From Priapulus caudatus (taxonomy: Eukaryota; Priapulida; Priapulimorpha; Priapulimorphida; Priapulidae): a stretch of DNA of 26,399 bases. The translations under genes and the position numbers were made by a program. Under the pieces are notes generated by a model. The model saw nothing but the letters and a program-made list of their open reading frames with translations, did not search any database and was not told where the DNA came from. Positions 1 through 8,996 of the stretch are shown piece by piece. Where the stretch lies: positions 162,117 through 188,515 of the forward strand of contig NW_014577643.1 of NCBI RefSeq assembly GCF_000485595.1, in the 5' to 3' direction. Each line of letters begins with the position of its first letter. Positions within the stretch are counted from its first letter, which is position 1.

Positions 1-208
1 TTTGTTCATGCAGTTCAGGTAGATAGATATCTTTTAAAGTCAGGAATTTGTTACCAGTAGATGTTGAATTTCATGATTGTGATGATATCAACCACATACT
101 TTGATGGATACATGAGATTAAAGTCTAACGCACTTGAAATTTTATCTTTATTTGATCCCGAGTGTAAGATAAACATAGAGGCTTTTCAACGATTTGTTAT
201 GCTATTGA

Positions 209-429
209 ATAAAGACTGTTGATTTCTCCGACGAAAAAAGGTCGGCAGTACTGCGAGTAGTGAATGTGTGTGCTGATGTTAATGATAAAAAAATGAAGGC
301 GATTATGACATCATCTAATATTACTATGTCCTATGATCAGTTGAAGAAGGATTGGACCTTAATAAGTTTACCTGTAGTTGAGTGTGGGGGTAAGGAATTA
401 TTGATAATTAATGGATCACCAATTCTTGG
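209..429 (+). pseudogene. Monomer frame 1, central fragment (copy 0)
   Basis: An uninterrupted plus-strand frame runs from 209 to the N at 430, about 73 codons. It includes the stretches KKMKAIMTSSNITMSYDQLK and KELLIINGSPILGF. The same frame reappears in the duplicated block after the N and, more broken, in the other copies, which argues that it once coded for protein. It overlaps the GC hairpin region (about 228-253), so that hairpin may lie inside coding sequence. No start codon or recognisable domain is visible. The product is unknown. Confidence 0.5.
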
Positions 430-540
430 NTGTTGAGGGCGGCCGCTAGTTGAAGAAGGATTGGAGCCGTTAATAGTTTACCTGTAGTTTGAGTGTGGGG
501 GTAAGGAATTATTGATAATTAATGGATCACCAATTCTTGG
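340..540 (+). other. Assembly join: duplicated 90 bp around an N and a NotI site
   Basis: Bases 340-429 and 449-540 are the same monomer segment. They are separated by an N at 430 and a short non-repeat spacer holding GCGGCCGC (439-446). Other copies carry this segment once and have no NotI site here. The simplest reading is two overlapping contig or clone ends joined without collapsing, possibly with linker sequence. Confidence 0.7.
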
Positions 541-1278
541 ATTTATTGGTGATAAGTTCGATAAAAGTATATTACAGGGAATTGGTGTCGAAGATATGAG
601 ATTAGATCCAAGGGAGGATTGAATTATATTTATAATGTGAAGAAGGCGAGGAGGAAAGAGGTATGACTAATAAATTTCGAGTCAGGATATGTAGTTAATG
701 ACGATGATAGTTTACGTGCGATGTTGATAATTTTTGTTAGAGAGTGTGGCCTGAAGTAGGTTGTAAATATATGTTACAGATTGACCATCATTTATGAATA
801 GGTCAGTTAATGATGTTTCGGTCCACCGGGTGGCGCATTGAATTGATATGTGGAGAGTAAGTTTATAACAGAGGAGAAGAAAGATAATAATTGAAGACTT
901 TTTATTCGACAATGCTGAAGGATTGATAGGATGTAGTGTTGAGTTTTATGTGATCTAAAGTGCCGATAGTTAATTCGGTGAATTTTGTTTTTTGAAGACT
1001 TTTCAGGCTGCTGAGAGTTACTGATTGTGAGACGTTCTTGATTCTACCTATAAGAAGAATTTTGATGAGGACCAATAAAAAAGCTCCTTAATGAACACTT
1101 TTTTGACGTTCTAACTGATACAGCGTACGTTAATGGCTACACGTATAGCTGGTTTAGTTGATAGACGTTATGGAAACGTATGGAACGAGAAGAGTAGTTA
1201 AAATTAAACATAAACAGACCAGACAACTACACAGCAAAGTCCATATAGATATCTCAAAATAGCATATCGGCAGAGCAC

Positions 1279-1470
1279 ATGGACGAAAGCACATGGGCAA
1301 GCACGAACACACAGAGCCCGCACTACAGAGAAGAGAGAGCATCACCCCAGACCGCGAAATTGATACACGGGGGAGCGCGTACGACGATTGTGGATGATAG
1401 GGATGTTAAAGCCAATGTTTTTATAAGTCAGGAATCTTATTACCAAGAGAAGATGTTGAATTTTAAATGA
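1279..1470 (+). pseudogene. Monomer frame 2 (copy 0)
   Basis: A 63-codon plus-strand frame begins MDESTWAS and runs to a stop at 1470. It covers the second short reading frame of the monomer. The equivalent region in the cleanest copy (13235-13345) reads in a different frame and ends ...FYDCVN, so this copy probably carries indels. It lies between the end of frame 1 and the hairpin spacer. No domain is recognised, and whether it encodes a protein is uncertain. Confidence 0.35.
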
Positions 1471-2214
1471 TGTGTACACTAGTGTAAGGACCGTGGACCC
1501 CCGAAAGCCATTATTTCTAGCCAGCACGCGCCTAGCTAATGCAAGCGAAATGAACGGGGGACAGCTCATCTGCTGAACGGCAACCAACCACATCTTGGGG
1601 GTGCGCATAATTAAATTTAGCAATTGTCCAGAAGAGAGGTCCCGACGAGGCCAACCCTGAATTTGTCGACGCAGTTTGTCATTAAGCGGAAAACCATTAA
1701 TGACAGGCGATCAGCGACAGCGCGACCGACGCGGCCGGGGATACAACGGCCTTCGAGCAAATCTACATTATTCAGTCCAAAGCTGCATACGGACGGTCGT
1801 GTGTACATTTTTCCAGTATATGCCATATAGATTGTGGATTAAAATATAAAGTTAATGGCTGAATTTGGTAATTTGTTTGGAGGGACATTAATGGAAGTAT
1901 ATGACATTGATTGCCAACTGTGGCTGTGTCTGTATTTTTTGTGGCTAAGAATGTCTACTTAGCTGAACTTATTACAGTATTGATGGTTTATGCCGAGACA
2001 GGCGAATTGGCGAATTTAGGATGAAATATGGAGATTGTAACGAACGTGTACTTTTGTTTTGATGGCGACATCGAGATTTAAAGACCTACAGACGCTCTGG
2101 AAATTTTATCTTTATTTTGTATGGCCGAAGTGGTACAGATAAACTATAGAAGGCTTTTCAACGATTTGTTATGCTATTGAATAAAGACTGTTGATTTCTG
2201 CCGACGAAAAAAGG

Positions 2215-2373
2215 AAAAAAAAACGCCCTCGAAAAAAAAAGAAAAAAGAAAAAACAAAGGGAAGAAACCGCGGGGGCCCGGGTTTGTTTCGCGCGCCCGC
2301 CGCGACGGCCCCCCGCGAAGGCGCCCCCCGCCCCCCGGCCCGCGCCCGCCCCCCGCCGCCCCGCCCGCCCCCG
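2215..2373. other. Low-complexity A-rich/GC-rich block in the loop of a hairpin
   Basis: About 159 bases of poly-A-like then almost pure G/C sequence replace two bases of the small loop-stem that other copies have at this place (compare 4191-4213). The composition is unlike anything else in the array. It sits exactly at a hairpin with an A-rich loop, which suggests a sequencing or consensus artefact; polymerase slippage in vivo is the alternative. Confidence 0.55.
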
Positions 2374-2925
2374 GGCAGTACTGGGCGAGTAGTGAATGTG
2401 TGTGGCCTGATGTATGATAAAGAAAATGAAACGGGCGATTTGACGCATGCATCCTAATATTAATATGTCCTATGATCAGTTGAAGAAGGATTGACCTTAA
2501 TAAAGTTTACCTGTAGTTTTGAGTGTGGGGGTATAGGGAATTATTGATAATTAAGGATCACAATTGCTATCGGATTTTCTATTTGGTGATAAGTTCCGAT
2601 AAAAGTATATTACAGGGAATTGGTGTCGAAAGATAGAGATTAGATCCAAGGGAGGATTGAATTATATTATAATGAAGAAGCGAGAGAGGAAAGGAGGTAT
2701 GACTAATAAATCGAGTCAGGTATGTAGTCTAATCGATGATAGTTTACGTGCGATTGTTGATAATTTTGGTAGAGAGGCTGCGCGAGTAGGTTTGTAAAAT
2801 ATAGTTTAAATAGATTGGCCTGGCATCATTGGTGAAAATAGGTCTAGAATGATTGTTGTTGCCGCGTGAGGCGCAATTGGAGATTGAAATGTGCGAGAGA
2901 TAGTTTATAACAGAGGAGAAGAAAG

Positions 2926-3225
2926 ATGATAATGAAAGACGCTTTTATTACGACCAATCTGAGGATTGATAGGGATGTAGTGGAGTTATTGACTAAAGTC
3001 GATAGTAAATCTGGTGATTTTTGTTTTTTGAAGACTTTTTCAGGCTCTGAGAGTACTGATTTGGTGAGTCTTCTTGATCTATATAAGAAGAATTTTGATA
3101 GAGGAAAATAAAAAGCTCTTAATGACACTTTTTTAAGTTCTACTGATACACGTACGTTAATGGCTACACGTATAGCTGGTTTAGTTGAGAGACGTATGAA
3201 ACGTATGGAACGAGATAGTAGTTAA
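2926..3225 (+). pseudogene. Monomer frame 1, C-terminal part (copy 1)
   Basis: A 61-codon frame (2926-3111) begins MIMKDAFITTN and ends KNFDRGK. It is followed, in another frame, by 35 codons (3121-3225) ending in the basic tail RRMKRMERDSS and a TAA. In copy 2 the same two stretches lie in one continuous frame, so the break here is a small indel, either a mutation or an assembly error. The segment is rich in charged residues and has no transmembrane segment. No domain is recognised and the function is unknown. Confidence 0.45.
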
Positions 3226-4190
3226 AATAAAAAGACAAGACCAGACAACTACACACAAAGTCCATATAGATAATCTCAAAATAGCATACCCGGCAGTCGC
3301 ATGGACGAAAGCACGGGGCATCAGAAACACACAGATCGCGCACAAGCCAGAGAAGAGAGCATAACTCCCTAGACGCGCGAAAATGATACACGGGGGACGC
3401 GGTACGACGATTGTGATGATGGGATGTTATAAGCATGTTAAGTCAGGAATCTAATTACCTAAGAGAGATGTGAATTTTATGGAATTGGTAAACTAGTGTA
3501 TGGACGGGTGGACCGAACCCCAGCCTATTACTTTCTGCAACTGGGGCCTAGTAATCACGAAATGACGGGGGGAACAGGCTCTGCTGACGGCACGGCAACC
3601 ACATACTTGGGGGGGCGCATAAATGAATTAGCATTGTGCAGTAAGACGGTCACCGGGACGGCGAGCGCACCTGGATTTGTCGACCAGTTTGTCATTAAGG
3701 GAAAACGCTTAAATGACAGTGATCGCGAACCGTGCCGGACACGGCCGGGGTTCAACGGCCGTTTCGACAAAATCTAGTTATTCTCCAGGATCATGCGACG
3801 GTCGGTCTGGTAAATTTTTCGCAGTAGATCCATATAGATTGTGATTAAATATAAAGTATGGCTGTATTTGTATTTTTTGGAGGACATTACTGGAAGTTAT
3901 GACATTATTCGCAACTTGGCTGTGGTCTGATTTTGGGCTAGATGTCTATTAACCGAACTATTAAGTATTGATGGTTATCCGAGACAGGCGGAATTGGGAT
4001 TTAGGATGAAATATGGAGATGTAACGAGTTACTTTTGTTTTTGAATGGAGACATGATCAAAAATGAGATTAAAGTCTAACGCTCTTGAAATTTTTGTCTA
4101 TTATTTGATCTCCCGGAAGTGTAAGATAAACATAGGGGCTTGTTCAACGATTTGTTATGCTCATTGTAATAAAGATCTGTTGATTTCTAA

Positions 4191-4213
4191 CTGCCGACGC
4201 AAAAGGTCGGCAG
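4191..4213. other. 8-bp GC-rich hairpin of the monomer
   Basis: CTGCCGAC (4191-4198) pairs perfectly with GTCGGCAG (4206-4213) across a 7-base A-rich loop. Its right arm overlaps a 10-bp palindrome, GCAGTACTGC. Related but imperfect versions lie at about 228-253 and 2199-2379. It may be a folded structure within coding sequence or a terminator-like signal. Confidence 0.5.
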
Positions 4214-4917
4214 TACTGCGAGGTAGTGAATGTGTGTGCTGATCGTTAATGATAAAAATGAAGGCGATTATGACTCAATTCATTTAAAATTAATAAATTA
4301 AAAAAAAACCTATGTCTACTGATCAGTTGAAGAAGGATTGGACTTAATAAGTATTTAGCCTGTAGGGTTGGAGTGGTGGGGGTTAAGGGAATTAATTGGA
4401 TGAATTAATGGGATCAACCGAATTGTCTTGGAATTTATTGTGATATGGTTTGATTAAAAGTATATTACAGGTAGGGAATTAGTTTTCGAAGGATATTGAG
4501 ATATCTAGACTCGCCCAAGGGAGGATTGAATTATATTATAATGAAAGAAGCAAGGAGAGGAAAGGAGGTATGACTAATAAATCGAGTCAGGTATTGTAGT
4601 CTAACTCGATGATAGTTTACGTGGCGATTGTTGATAATTTTGGTAGAGAGGTGCCGCGAGATAGGTTTGTAAATATAGTTAAAGAGATTGCCGCCATCGA
4701 TTGGTGAAACTAGGTTAGATATGATGTTTGTTCGCGGTGAAGCGGCATTGGGAATTCAAATGTGGTAGAGATAGGTTTATAACAGAGGAGAAGAAAGATG
4801 ATAATTGAAAAGACCTTTTAATTGCGACCGAATGCCTGAGGATTGATAGGGGATGTAGTGGAGTTATTTTTGACGTTAAAGTCCGATAGTAAATTGGTGA
4901 TTTTTGTTTTTTGAAAG

Positions 4918-5112
4918 ACTTTTTCAGGCTCTGAGAGTACTGATTTGGTGAGTCTTCTTGATCTATATAAGAAGAATTTTGATAGAGAGGAAAATAAAAA
5001 AGCTCTAATGAACACTTTTTTGAGTTCTACTGATACACGTACGTTAATGGCTACACGTATAGCTGGTTTAGTTGAGAGACGTATGAAACGTATGGAACGA
5101 GATAGTAGTTAA
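4918..5112 (+). pseudogene. Monomer frame 1, longest intact C-terminus (copy 2)
   Basis: A continuous frame of about 65 codons runs to TAA at 5110-5112 through STDLVSLLDLYKKNFDREEN and ends MKRMERDSS. Here the two pieces that are out of frame in copy 1 are joined naturally, which supports a single long first protein. The C-terminus is strongly basic, as in nucleic-acid-binding tails, but that is only suggestive. No family is recognised. Confidence 0.5.
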
Positions 5113-5599
5113 AATAACAGACAAGAGCGCACAGAGCAACTACAACAAAGTCATATAGATATATACTCAAAATAGCATATCCAGCAGACGGCATGGACGG
5201 CAAACCCTAGGGCAGCAGAAACACACATACCGCACACAGAGAATGAGAGCATAGCCCCCAGAGCGGCGAAAATGATACAAGGGGGACGCGTACCGATTGT
5301 TGATGATAGGGAAATTAATAATAGGGAGCTTAATGAGTTAAACGATGTTAAAGTCATGAATCTATTTACAAGAGAAGATGTGAATTTTATGATTGTGTAA
5401 ACTGTGTAGGACGCGTGGGACGCCCGAAAGCCATTAATTTTCTCCCATCGCGGCTAGGTAATCAACGAAATGAAACGGGGGACAGCTCTGGCTTTACGCA
5501 CCAAACCACATACTTGGGGGGGCCAATACTAATTAGCGATTGTTCAGAAGACCGGTGTCACGCGAGACAAAGGCCACCGCCTGAATTTGTCGACCAGGT

Positions 5600-5626
5600 T
5601 GTCATTAAGGGAAAACCTTAATGACA
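5600..5626. repeat. 11-bp perfect hairpin of the monomer (copy 2)
   Basis: TGTCATTAAGG (5600-5610) pairs fully with CCTTAATGACA (5616-5626) across a GAAAA loop. The identical structure is at 13520-13546, with damaged versions at 1677-1705 and about 3700-3718. It lies in the spacer between the short second frame and the start of the first frame of the next monomer. Confidence 0.85.
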
Positions 5627-5721
5627 GGTGATCGCGACATCGGCCGTCCCACGGCCGGTACAACGGCCTTCGACAATCTACTTTATCTCAGGTCGCAGGA
5701 TCATACGACGGTCGTTGGTAC

Positions 5722-5735
5722 TAGGTACTGAAAAC
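5722..5735 (+). repeat. Left terminal inverted repeat
   Basis: TAGGTACTGAAAAC at the left end of the transposon is preceded by the duplicated target TTGGTAC at 5715-5721. Confidence 0.85.
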
Positions 5736-6299
5736 GCCCTAGGCTCAACTGTGGAAATGCCATAATCAGCGTGTTATGCAGTGAAATTTGGGTAGTTTCA
5801 GTTGCCTGTTGCTCATTTATTTCTACACTTACCATATAGATTTTTATACCAAAATACATATATTTCTCTGCTCTTTTGTTCTGTGTCAATTTTGTTCTTG
5901 AAATATTTATTTATGTCAGTAAAAACGCATTTAACGTGTAGTATGTATAAGACAAGGCCTGCTAATTAGCCGGCCCCGCGGCAGACTTGCCAGTAAATTT
6001 CCGTGTATGGTTGTCTTCAACTCGAGTCGCACACACGCCGATAGCTACACCCACACAATGCATATACTGTTAGAAGCTCTGAACAAAGACCTCTCCAATG
6101 ATGCTAAAAATAGCCTGATCGGACCTAGATATCATAGTACAATGAGATTTGAAACGGACCCCCAAACTTTGAACAGTGAAATAATTACGGCCTCTTTGGT
6201 TACAAAATCAATTTTTATATCAAATAAAATCTCTGATTTTCACTTTATAACATACTAAAAAACTGGAACATTCGAACTATGGGCGCAATTTGCGATCGC

Positions 6300-6427
6300 C
6301 CAATGAGTAGTCACATGTTTGACACGTGATCCACACCTGCACCGGGACGTAGGGTGAAAATGGCCGCCACCAGTTTGGCCGAGTGATGGTGATGTGCCTC
6401 AGCAAATCTCGGATATACTGCGTAAGT
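6300..6427 (+). promoter_or_regulatory. Possible first exon and promoter inside the transposon
   Basis: A CCAAT box (6300-6304) and an E-box CACGTG (6323-6328) precede ATGGCCGCCACC (6360), a strong translation-start context that also resembles a YY1 site. That ATG opens a nine-codon minigene, MAATSLAE and stop (6360-6386). A consensus splice donor, GTAAGT, follows at 6422. It could be a 5' exon upstream of the frame at 7142. A second ATG at 6386 runs open to the donor. Evidence is by motif only. Confidence 0.35.
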
Positions 6428-7141
6428 ATTCTTTATAGACCCGATTTATGTCACCAACTTGTTAATAAGATAAAAAAGAAACACATTCAAGCATTTTAGG
6501 AATAATACTTATCCGAAAAAGAGTAGCTATTGTAGCTGAAAGTTCGAGAATTTCCGACTTGTTTACATTTGCGTCATTTGCCGGTTTGGTAGTCTCCCAT
6601 TCATTCAAATTGCCGATCTATGCTGCTCACGTTCGATCGCTGAATACCCCATACTATGACATCAATGTGCTCAGGATAAATCTACAGAAGCGATTAATGT
6701 ATATTTTCACTGAATCAGAAAGAAATCCTGCATTTAAAAGCGTGTTTTCACTGTAAAAGCGTTTGAATTCAGTTGTGTTATCTCAATGGAGGTCATGATA
6801 ATTGCGTGTTTTCGACAGTATCACGAAGTCGTGTATTTTGCAGTATTATTATTATGGTGATGTAGACAGCAGATTTCATCAACAAAACGTGATTTATATT
6901 ATGTTACCAATAGTTTTGCGTGTTCTTTTAACTTTAAATTTCATTATTTAGTCAATATTTATTGAAATATCTTCTGATATGCAACAAATGAAAATGAATT
7001 ATTGACTTGAAGTTGAACTAAAATCACAAATGTAGGTTTGCAATAAATGATAAGCATATTCCTATGCGTGTATTAGGCCAGATTGAAGTAATTTATAGTT
7101 GATTTTGACCATTGCAAAGCTATGAAAGTGACAGTAAATGA
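6428..7141. other. AT-rich stretch without a supported gene
   Basis: This is AT-rich sequence between the possible donor at 6422 and the open frame at 7142. A 65-codon frame at 6559-6756 has no recognisable feature. It is probably intron or decayed transposon interior. Confidence 0.5.
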
Positions 7142-7840
7142 GTTTGGGTCACTTTGAGTTTAGCTCTTGACTTAGAGATAGTTGGATTGAAAGATGTGAA
7201 TGTGTTGAGGGAGAATTTAATGTCTGTTCTCGACAGCGACAGACGACCAGACACGACAAATAACCCCTTACTACACTGTGTGGACTCTCATCTAGGTGAA
7301 GTCGATGTTGATGGTACTGTCACTAGTGTTAGCGAGCAACTACAGCCGACTATCTCAATCAAAACGACCAAAGCACAGCATTCAAAATCTAGTTCTAGAA
7401 AAAAGAAGGCTGTTGAACAACCCGGGGAACAACCGTCCAAACTAACCAGACTTGATTACCAGTTCACCAGGCAGGCTGACTGGGTAGCAGTGGCATATGA
7501 CAAGAGTTGGTATCTGGGTCAGGTGCTGAGTGTGCAGTCTTGTGACAAGGGAATTGTTCAGTTTCTGAAGCATATTCGTGGGTGTATGTACGTGTGGCCT
7601 TCTGTTGAGGACGTGGCGGAGATTGACTCTATTCATGTGTTCGACGCCGACATCGAAGTTTCAACAGCAAATGGCAGGGTTTGGATGGTGCCACAGAATT
7701 CCACAATCAACACAAATACCCAAAAAGTGAAGCACCTCTATGGCTTGGTAATGATTGTAGAGTATTTACATTCATGGAGAACTGACTTTAGTGATATCCA
7801 AATTTCAAACATGGCTGCCACCAGTCGACTGGCCGAATGA
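7142..7840 (+). CDS. Transposon-carried hypothetical protein with a Tudor/SH3-like barrel
   Basis: The frame is open from just after a stop at 7139-7141 to TGA at 7838-7840. It lacks a convincing ATG at its 5' end, so it is probably an internal or terminal exon. The first ~100 residues are polar with a lysine/arginine patch (SSSRKKK) that could act as a nuclear signal. Residues ~107-170, numbered from 7154, contain ADWVAVAYDKSWYLGQVLSV and a WPS motif. This recalls the small beta-barrel at the C-terminus of many uncharacterised, transposon-derived invertebrate proteins; that likeness is from memory, not a search. The last ten codons (MAATSRLAE) duplicate the minigene at 6360, and a possible donor (GTAATG) lies near 7747, so the true exon may end earlier. 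AATAAA occurs at 8028-8033. The function is unknown. Confidence 0.5.
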   Translation, partial: VWVTLSLALDLEIVGLKDVNVLRENLMSVLDSDRRPDTTNNPLLHCVDSHLGEVDVDGTVTSVSEQLQPTISIKTTKAQHSKSSSRKKKAVEQPGEQPSKLTRLDYQFTRQADWVAVAYDKSWYLGQVLSVQSCDKGIVQFLKHIRGCMYVWPSVEDVAEIDSIHVFDADIEVSTANGRVWMVPQNSTINTNTQKVKHLYGLVMIVEYLHSWRTDFSDIQISNMAATSRLAE

Positions 7841-7879
7841 TAGAAATTGACTGAATTTAACTATAACTTTAGTATAAGC

Positions 7880-8205
7880 CTGTAACTTGTATTGCATTTA
7901 CAAGTGAATTGGGGCTATTGCTTTTACTTAAGCTTACCATTGATCAAGAATGCAAGTTGGTACTGACAAAACCAAAGGAAATACATGATTTTGTAACAAT
8001 TTTAATTATGCCAATTTTACTTCATATAATAAAAACTCATGGCAGTTACTGAGTCTTAGAACTTTGCAAGACAGGTGTAATGCATTTATTAGTGAATAGG
8101 GTCATAGCCCTTAGAACAAGCTTTAATTTAATTGCATATGCAAGTTGATACTTGAAAACTAAGGAAGATACATCATTTTGAAATTCGTCAAATTTTCCCA
8201 AATTT
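7880..8205 (+). repeat. Diverged two-copy tandem repeat (~195 bp spacing)
   Basis: Bases ~7880-8020 and ~8070-8205 share recognisable blocks, for example TGCAAGTTGGTACTGA versus TGCAAGTTGATACTTGA and AAATACATGATTTTG versus AGATACATCATTTTG. It is an old duplication inside the transposon. AATAAA at 8028-8033 lies between the copies. No gene is seen. Confidence 0.55.
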
Positions 8206-8982
8206 TTTTCGCCGATTTTGCGTTTGAAGTTGAAAAGTGGCAAAATAGGCTTTGGAACCAACTTTGATCAAAAAAAAAGAAAGAAAAAAAAGAAGAGAAT
8301 GTGTAGAAAAAAATTGAGTATCTTATATTGACTAGATTGAACATAAAAATGTATTCGTGTATGTTCTGTGAGTGGAGAAAGTCATTATCTGTGATGTATG
8401 TAAAAGTATTGGTACTTCATCATGTATTTCACATTACAAATTGTCCATATTTTTCATATATGATGTGATTTTTCAGAGGTAGTAAAATGAAATCCAAACA
8501 AGACAGCACTCTGAAACTGTGTAATATTGATATTTCATAACTAGTATAAGGATAAAAAAGCAACACTTGATGATAATTGCGTCACCTTTATATATGTTAT
8601 ATTGCTTCTGCAATATGCCCATCCACGTCTGCTTGAGCACGGCGTGACAAAACACATAGTACCATGTCAGCATTGTTAACACAACAAAGCTTAAATAAGC
8701 TTTCTGCGGTGCACAAAGCAGAGACTCTAACAAATATATGACCACTCACTCTTAAGCTATGTATTTGCCACTTTGCTTGCCCCCTATAAATTGACCCCAA
8801 ACTTGACATTTAGCTGTCGGCCATCTTGTTTCTAAGTTTTCGGGGTCCGAACTTGAAAATTCCATTATAGTCGGTAACTTAAAAGTGGATACACACATAA
8901 TTTAAATTGCGTTTGTGTTTGCATTTTTTTAGCTCTACACATTGCAGGCTTTGTTTTTATGGTCAGTTACTTTCAAAAAATG
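8206..8982. other. Transposon right arm without a supported gene
   Basis: This is AT-rich sequence with an A-rich run near 8268-8294. A YY1-like AAGATGGCC motif is readable on the minus strand near 8820-8830. It is followed on that strand by the start of a 70-codon frame (8597-8809) that I do not recognise. Confidence 0.4.
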
Positions 8983-8996
8983 GTTTTCAGTACCTA
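8983..8996 (-). repeat. Right terminal inverted repeat
   Basis: GTTTTCAGTACCTA is the exact reverse complement of the left end at 5722-5735. The second target copy TTGGTAC follows at 8997-9003. Confidence 0.85.

Larger units (their letters stand above)
101..1822 (+). repeat. Array copy 0, 5' truncated
   Basis: This partial monomer starts in the middle of the first coding region, after a deletion junction near base 100. It carries the frame at 209-429, the N/NotI artefact at 430-446 with a duplicated ~90 bp, a noisy remainder of frame 1, the second short frame (around 1279-1470) and a degraded version of the hairpin at 1677-1705. Confidence 0.75.
1823..3829 (+). repeat. Array copy 1 (full length)
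   Basis: This is a complete 2007-bp monomer between successive CCATATAGATTGTG landmarks. It is interrupted at 2215-2373 by a low-complexity A-rich then GC-rich block. Coding fragments at 2926-3111 and 3121-3225 are comparatively clean. The hairpin near 3700-3718 has one-base changes in its right arm. Confidence 0.8.
36..5721 (+). repeat. Head-to-tail array of a ~2.0 kb coding-like monomer (main block)
   Basis: The same roughly 2.0 kb sequence recurs head to tail. A landmark beginning CCATATAGATTGTG is at 1823, 3830, 9017 and 13653; the first two are 2007 bp apart. In order, a monomer holds this landmark, a long plus-strand coding-like region ending in a basic tail (RRMKRMERDSS), a spacer, a short second frame ending in YDCVN, and a GC-rich spacer with an 11-bp hairpin. 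Copies differ mostly by single-base insertions and deletions, so most frames are broken. Bases 1-35 do not align to the unit. The first copy also lacks a large block: at about 100 the text jumps from the spacer into the middle of the first coding region. I do not recognise the family. It could be a coding satellite, a mobile element, or a concatemer of a small circular or virus-like genome. Confidence 0.85.
3830..5721 (+). repeat. Array copy 2, interrupted by a transposon at 5722
   Basis: This monomer runs from the CCATATAGATTGTG landmark to 5721, where a DNA transposon is inserted 3' of the hairpin. The first kilobase is very noisy, but the last 150 bases before the transposon are clean and match the copy at 13213-13652. 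The monomer sequence resumes after the transposon at 8997. Confidence 0.8.
5722..8996. mobile_element. 3275-bp DNA transposon inserted in the array (hAT-like ends)
   Basis: The monomer sequence stops at 5721 and resumes at 8997. The insert begins TAGGTACTGAAAAC (5722-5735) and ends with the exact reverse complement (8983-8996), a 14-bp perfect inverted repeat. TTGGTAC is duplicated on both sides (5715-5721 and 8997-9003), while uninterrupted copies have it once. Extending the left duplication one base gives GTTGGTAC, which fits the nTnnnnAn target pattern of hAT elements, but the right copy then mismatches at its first base. P-like or Dada-like elements (7-8 or 6-7 bp duplications) are alternatives. 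I found no complete transposase; the only sizeable frame is at 7142-7840. It is probably non-autonomous or decayed. Confidence 0.85.

Noticed and set aside
270-300. Hammerhead ribozyme core (CTGATG followed by A-rich text) in the monomer
   Set aside because: The GAAA box and flanking helices needed for a hammerhead are not present in the right places.
2158-2457. Frames of 88-96 codons on both strands around the GC-rich block
   Set aside because: They come from low-complexity sequence that is probably an artefact and absent from the other array copies.
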